The notes beneath the pieces are model-generated. The model searched no databases. It was not told the origin of the DNA and worked only from the letters and a program-made list of their open reading frames with translations. Positions 59,223-64,000 of a DNA stretch of 64,000 bases are shown here, in pieces. Location: contig JASJZC010000004.1 in assembly GCA_037178855.1 (NCBI GenBank), positions 6,882,001-6,946,000 on the forward strand, read 5' to 3'. This DNA is from Oscheius sp. JU75. Lineage: Eukaryota; Nematoda; Chromadorea; Rhabditida; Rhabditidae. Position numbers and translations under genes: made by a program. Numbering within the stretch: the first letter of the stretch is position 1; each line of letters opens with the position of its first letter.

Positions 59223-59788
59223 CTCTGTCTCTGTCTCTGTCTCTGTCTCTGTCTCTGTCTCTGTCTCTGTCTCTGTCTCTGTCTCTGTCTCTGTCTCTGT
59301 CTCTGTCTCTGTCTCTGTCTCTGTCTCTGTCTCTGTCTCTGTCTCTGTCTCTGTCTCTGTCTCTGTCTCTGTCTCTGTCTCTGTCTCTGTCTCTGTCTCT
59401 GTCTCTGTCTCTGTCTCTGTCTCTGTCTCTGTCTCTGTCTCTGTCTCTGTCTCTGTCTCTGTCTCTGTCTCTGTCTCTGTCTCTGTCTCTGTCTCTGTCT
59501 CTGTCTCTGTCTCTGTCTCTGTCTCTGTCTCTGTCTCTGTCTCTGTCTCTGTCTCTGTCTCTGTCTCTGTCTCTGTCTCTGTCTCTGTCTCTGTCTCTGT
59601 CTCTGTCTCTGTCTCTGTCTCTGTCTCTGTCTCTGTCTCTGTCTCTGTCTCTGTCTCTGTCTCTGTCTCTGTCTCTGTCTCTGTCTCTGTCTCTGTCTCT
59701 GTCTCTGTCTCTGTCTCTGTCTCTGTCTCTGTCTCTGTCTCTGTCTCTGTCTCTGTCTCTGTCTCTGTCTCTGTCTCTGTCTCTGTCT
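59223..59788. repeat. Perfect (CTCTGT)n hexanucleotide array, 566 bases
   Basis: About 94 uninterrupted copies of CTCTGT fill this stretch with no variant unit. All six frames stay open, which produces long but meaningless reading frames such as Leu-Ser or Cys-Leu strings. The array lies between the divergent SETD3-like and ubinuclein genes. Degenerate forms of the same hexamer occur in many introns and intergenic gaps of the window on either strand. Confidence 0.99.
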
Positions 59789-59789
59789 G

Positions 59790-59852
59790 TTTTGCTTCAT
59801 TGGTCTCTCTTTTTAATCCGTTCAGACAGGGAGAGAGTTCTCTGTCTCTCTG
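59790..59852 (+). repeat. Unique flank of the hexamer array, duplicated at 50727-50790
   Basis: TTTTGCTTCATTGGTCTCTC, TTTTTAATCC and ACAGGGAGAGAG occur in the same order here and at 50727-50790, with a few substitutions. In both places the segment abuts CTCTGTCT repeats, so it looks like part of a dispersed repeat of which the hexamer run is one end. Confidence 0.75.
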
Positions 59853-60383
59853 TCTAGAGCAAAAACATAAGAAAATAAACAAAAAAGTATAATCTTCTTG
59901 TTGAAAATACTGGCCGAATTGGCGCGCCTTTACGTTTGGCATTGTAGCAGTAAGTTTGGACCTTGTAGGAACCCAAAAGATTCCGAAATGTCCAGAACTG
60001 AACCAAAAAAAAGAACAATAATGTGCAAATTGGTCCTCAAGGGCTTCCAGAAAATTTTAAAGAGACAGTGTAAAGATCTCTCTCGTGGGGTCCACCCCCA
60101 CCGCCTGAGCGAGATAGTGAGAGACAGAGAGAGACAAGAGAGTATGGGCGTGTCTTCGCCCCTATCTCCACACGGAGTGACCACCCATGACGTCAGCGCA
60201 TGCTCTAGCATTGGATACTCAGTCAACTCGCCCATTTGACTGCCGCTCAAAAATGGGAATTTGTGATTTGGCGCCAAAGCGACCGCTTTTCTTTTAATTT
60301 TACTACTAGCAGAATTTTTTTTGAATTTCCGCTTTTTCAAATTTGCTTTTTTGACTCATTTACTTACGAATTTTCCCGTTCAG
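59853..60383. other. Upstream region of ubinuclein
   Basis: This is about 0.5 kb of promoter-side sequence with no exon visible. A GATTTGGCGCCAAAGCG palindrome lies near 60263. CCGTTCAG ends immediately before the ubinuclein ATG. Confidence 0.45.
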
Positions 60384-63300
60384 ATGGCTCTCGACCTTGG
60401 AGGCGCGAAGAATAAAAAGAAGAAATCTGCCGGCGAACATCGCATCATTCAGCTCGATCTCTTTAAGCCGACCAAGAAAAAATATCCGGTTTTTGATTTT
60501 GAGGAAATCAGAAAGGAACAACTGGTACGTGGCTTCCCATTGATTTCCGTGACTGGTATCGATTTTCAGGGAGAGAAGGACGACAGTGGGGACGAGCGAT
60601 TCCATGATTCGGATGCTTTGGAGCTCGTGAGACGGCTGGAAGCCAAATATGTGAGTCTCCTGGTAGATTCCGAACATTTGGAGATAGCAGAAATGCTACG
60701 GGGGCGCTATTGAACTCTGTGCTGCGCACTGTGCAAGCGCGCCGCTGTTAGCTCATTTTCCGACTTGAAGAAGTGTTTTTTCAGTAAAATGATGTTTTAC
60801 AAAGTTGTAGAGCAGATCAAGAGCTACAACTTTGCAGAACATCAAAAATTCAGAATATGCAGTCTAAAGTCCTAATATGGCCAGGTTCAGCGCACCCAAC
60901 TTCTGTACCAGGATTGTTCTTGACGGATTATCTAAAGATTTTGAGAGTTAAGAAGGATGGATTCATTTTCAGGGAGGCAAATCAAAGAAGAAGAAGAGAC
61001 GGATCATCGGGACAGAGGACGACTTCATTGACAAGTGCGCCGGATATGAGCTGGACGACCCGTTCATCGACGACTCCGAGGCCGTAAGTATACTTTCCAA
61101 TACTCCTAACTGTTCATTCTCATTTCCTCCTTTATCCTTAGCTCGCTGCGAGAACCAATAACACCTTAAACGTGTCAGCATTGAATGCTCAGCCAGGGAA
61201 GTCACTGCGATTCTCACTAAGTGTGAGCTTCTAATACTATTCGGGAGAAAAGACTGTTCCAGACCGATTTCTTAAGGCTAACAAGTTAAAGATGTGACGG
61301 ATAAATGATTCAGAGCTGACTTTTTAAAAACAAGGAACTGTCCACGGGCTGAATCATATGAGTGCGTCGTATCGTAATGTGAGAGTCAAGCGAGATGACA
61401 GGGGATCTAAAAGTATGATAGCAGAAAGAATGCAAAAATGAGAATATTTATCCTGTCAAGAGATTAGGTGAAGTGAGAAGTTTGGAGTCTAGCTAGAAGA
61501 CATTTCCTCGTTTTATAAGTGTGTTTAATCGATTCCCGCATGCAATTGAGCTCGTTCTAGCATTGGTTACAGGTCAAACTGTACGTTTATCTTTTATAGA
61601 GATTATTTAGAAAAGTACGATGATCTAGATGGACTTTTCAGTAAGGGAAAAAAAGTATTAAGTGTACCCTAGTGCAGATCAATCCTTCCTTCTTCCTACT
61701 TACTCTCATTTTTTTAGTACGACGAGCTAATCCCCTCAAACTGGGACACGGCCGAAGGCGGATTCTATGTGAATAAGGGCAAGCTCGAGTTCAAGGAGAA
61801 GTTTGAAATGGCCGATCTTAGTGATCTGTCAGAGGACGAGGCTCCGGTCAAGCCCACAAGGAAGAGAAGCAGACCACCGAGTGATGAGGAGATGGAAGTC
61901 GAGGAAGAGGCTGTGACGAGAAAAAAGACAGAGTCTGAGCCGAAGAAACCGGCTGCTGTGGCTCCGGCTCCGGCACCGGGGGCTCAACCTCGTCCCAGCA
62001 TGATGGGCGCTCCTCCCTCGAAGGTACGTGACCCTTTATTTTGATAAAGACGTTTATATTTCAGAAATATGCTCCTTCGAGCAACCAGTTGGCTGCCAAG
62101 GCCATAATAAAGAAGCGTCTGTCGGGAGTACCGTCCACGCTGAGCAAGCCGAGGCTGATCAAAACGTACGTTTTCGTGTTGTTTGCATGTCTTTCGGGCT
62201 CTGAGATGTTCTAGAATATTGTAGAGTGGAAACGTGGGAAGAGAAAAAAAAAATTGCTACAAGTTTTAACAGTGCCGTGGAAAGCTTTTAGTGCGAAACT
62301 TTTCCAAATGGCTTAGTGGCTAAGTAATTAGCTTGACAATCAATGAAAATCAAACGGACACGTGTTCGATACCGGAGTAAAACGGAGTGTTTTGCTTCAA
62401 CTTCTGACCTTTCTTATTCAGAAATCTGTCCGCCTCGATGACCAATCTGTCCACAGCCACGAATGCTGCAGCTCCAAGCCAGAATGGAACTGGTAGTGGC
62501 TCTGAAACTCCATCCACTTCGACAGTCCCATCTCCCTCCAAAGCTCCAGTCAAGGCAGTGGAGACTGCTAGCTCTTCGATGCAGGGAACCTCTCCGATGA
62601 AACCGGTGAGAGCGACAGAGACCCACTCTTATCACTCCAATTCCAGCGTAAACCTCTTCCTGCCATGTCCCAGACCCTGACCGACATGATCGAAAACTTC
62701 AAGAAGATTACTGGAAATCTGGCCTTGCCCGGGCAGAAAAAGCGCCTTCAGAACCAGCACATTGACATGCTGATCAGTTTTGAGGATCAGTACATTAAGG
62801 ACGGGCTGACCGTTCACGAGAGAGCCAGAGTCTTCCACTCGATTGCCGACTACGTCGGTATTCAGAGGAACTCTCTTTATGCTCGAGTGAATAAGAGGAA
62901 GGAGGATCTGAAGGGTGGAGCTACACCTGAACTGCCTTCAACTATACCTTCTCCAACTGTGACGGTTTCAAAGCCACAGGAGTGTTCCAAAAACGACGAG
63001 GTCACTGTCATTGGAGCGACAAAGTCAAAAGAGCTAATACCTACTATCAATGGAGCAGAGAACTTGAGAAATGACGCTGTTCATATAGAGGTAAGTAGAG
63101 AGAGAGAGAGTCACACATTCTTCATTCACTTACAGGATGTCCGAAAAGCACTAGACGCTCTGAAAAAGTCTGGTCTCGATAAAGAGTCGCAGCTCCTCCT
63201 CGCCAACTATACAACCTACAACGAGTTCTCGAAATCTGTCAAGAAATTGTGAGCAATGACTTTTTATTTTTATCATTTTTCCCTCAGGGTTGATGCGAAG

Positions 63301-64000
63301 CAACAGCAGAAAGAGGCAGAGGCTGCTGCTCTGAAGTATACCAACGGTTCCGCTGTTGATCCTTCCAAGAACAAGGCGAACCAAGCCAAGTCCCAAACTA
63401 CTCCTGCCGGTTCCGCTGTAGCTCAGCTCAGTGCTTGCAAGACTAAGTTTGACAAGTTGGCCGATGAGGTGGTCAAAGAGAGGGCCAAAATCACTGAACA
63501 AGCCGCCAATATGATTACCCTGTAAGTCTAGAGACCAACTATGATGTTTCGATTCTTTCAGGTACAAATTCCCCAAGACTTTTTCCCTGTACGCTCAGTG
63601 GCCTTCGAGATTCAGAGAGCGCTTCCGGGCTCTGTTCAAAGAGTTCACAGCGGCCTACCTGGCCTGTGTTCCGGGAACTGTCAATGTCAAGAATGTGATT
63701 GACTATGCAAATGCCGTAATCAGCAAGGACAAGTTTGGAAATCTCATCACACAAGCGTGAGTTGGACTCTGTCTCTCTGTCTCTGTGTCTTTCTACCTCT
63801 CGCAGTTCAAACATTTTCAGATGGGTTCTTCTCGAGATCTACATTGCTGACAAGGAAAAGTTTGCCGACATTTTGAAGTCAGACACTCTTCGTGACTCTG
63901 TCAAGGGTGAAGGAACTTCTGCTCAAAAGTCAGTCTGTCTTTTTCTTCTTGTCTCAGCCTTACGCTTTCAGTCTTCTCGAAAAAATGGATCCAAAGAAGG
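60384..64000 (+). CDS. Ubinuclein/HPC2 homologue, 3' end outside window
   Basis: Ubinuclein binds histone H3.3 through its HUN (HRD) domain and works with HIRA in replication-independent chromatin assembly. Exons 60384-60524, 60570-60650, 60973-61083, 61718-62023, 62065-62165, 62422-62605, 62647-63090, 63136-63248, 63288-63521, 63562-63756, 63821-63928 and 63972 onward join in phase. The N-terminus has the ubinuclein block IIQLDLFKPTKKKYPVFDFE. The HUN domain follows as EDDFIDKCAGYELDDPFIDD and EAYDELIPSN with GGFYVNKGKLEF. A lysine/serine/proline-rich linker leads to the helical middle domain (LTDMIENFKKITGN, YVGIQRNSLYARVNK, WPSRFRERFRALFKEF). The acceptor CGTTCAG touches the ATG, as expected for trans-splicing. 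The C-terminus is cut by the window edge. Confidence 0.9.
60790..60846 (+). repeat. Dispersed palindromic hairpin, best copy
   Basis: GATGTTTTACAAAGTTGTAG pairs with CTACAACTTTGCAGAACATC across a short AGCAGATCAAGAG loop. Related copies lie at about 3011-3055, 6546-6604, 19598-19660 and 52075-52140. Single-arm traces are at 31706-31735 and 62207-62232. All lie in introns or untranslated regions. Confidence 0.8.
62303..62375 (+). repeat. tRNA-like SINE relic in a ubinuclein intron
   Basis: TGGCTTAGTGGCTAAG is an A-box-like D arm and ACGTGTTCGATACCGG contains a near-perfect B box. The spacing is close to tRNA length, but the acceptor and anticodon stems do not pair well. This is most likely a tRNA-derived retroposed repeat rather than a working tRNA. 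Confidence 0.5.

Noticed and set aside
59120-59942. Six long reading frames of Leu-Ser, Cys-Leu, Gln-Arg or Thr-Glu repeats, 200-260 codons each
   Set aside because: They are all translations of the perfect hexanucleotide array; a 6-base unit without stops keeps every frame open.

Overview
The window is eukaryotic and reads as a nematode chromosome segment. Genes are compact and cut into many short exons by GT..TTTCAG introns. Many start codons sit 0 to 20 bases after a bare TTTCAG, as expected for spliced-leader trans-splicing. A nematode chemoreceptor of the Srh type, a cuticlin and a CED-9 (Bcl-2) homologue are present, and an SDHC gene lies directly upstream of ced-9 exactly as in the C. 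elegans cyt-1/ced-9 operon. I cannot name the species from sequence alone.

Layout, left to right. 1-3332 (+): the 3' two thirds of clu (CLUH). 4104-10660 (-): cyclin T, the CDK9 partner, in 12 exons. 11917-14747 (+): the SDHC-ced-9 operon. 14936-15564: a long foldback element. 15900-18163 (-): ARPC2 of the Arp2/3 complex. 18882-23867 (+): the DEAH helicase DHX35, with a tRNA-Lys(CUU) and a nonautonomous transposon in one intron. 25077-27142 (+): the ciliary LRR protein CFAP410. 27354-29525 (+): a ZP-domain cuticlin. 29804-30481 (+): a small Ly6-like surface protein. 31332-35751 (+): the ER Hsp90 (GRP94/endoplasmin).

From about 36 to 47 kb the segment becomes accessory in character. Two U2 snRNA genes lie inside roughly 750-base inverted repeats. 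These flank an intact Srh-like receptor with an RTE retrotransposon fragment in one intron, and a small membrane protein. Beyond them are another small secreted/membrane protein gene, a dead mariner and a third U2 copy. Gene order then returns to ordinary conserved genes: an MFSD8-like transporter (47265-49610, -), TMEM132 (51858-56510, +), a SETD3-like methyltransferase (56649-59119, -), a 566-base perfect hexanucleotide array, and the 5' part of ubinuclein (60384 to the window end, +).

Most genes are housekeeping. They cover translation at mitochondria (CLU), transcription elongation (cyclin T), respiration and apoptosis (SDHC/CED-9), actin (ARPC2, and SETD3 which methylates actin), splicing (DHX35, U2) and ER folding. 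I do not see a new multi-gene system. The observations most worth pursuing are the conserved apoptosis operon, the U2 repeat island, the dispersed hairpin and tRNA-like families, and probable GC-AG and very short introns.
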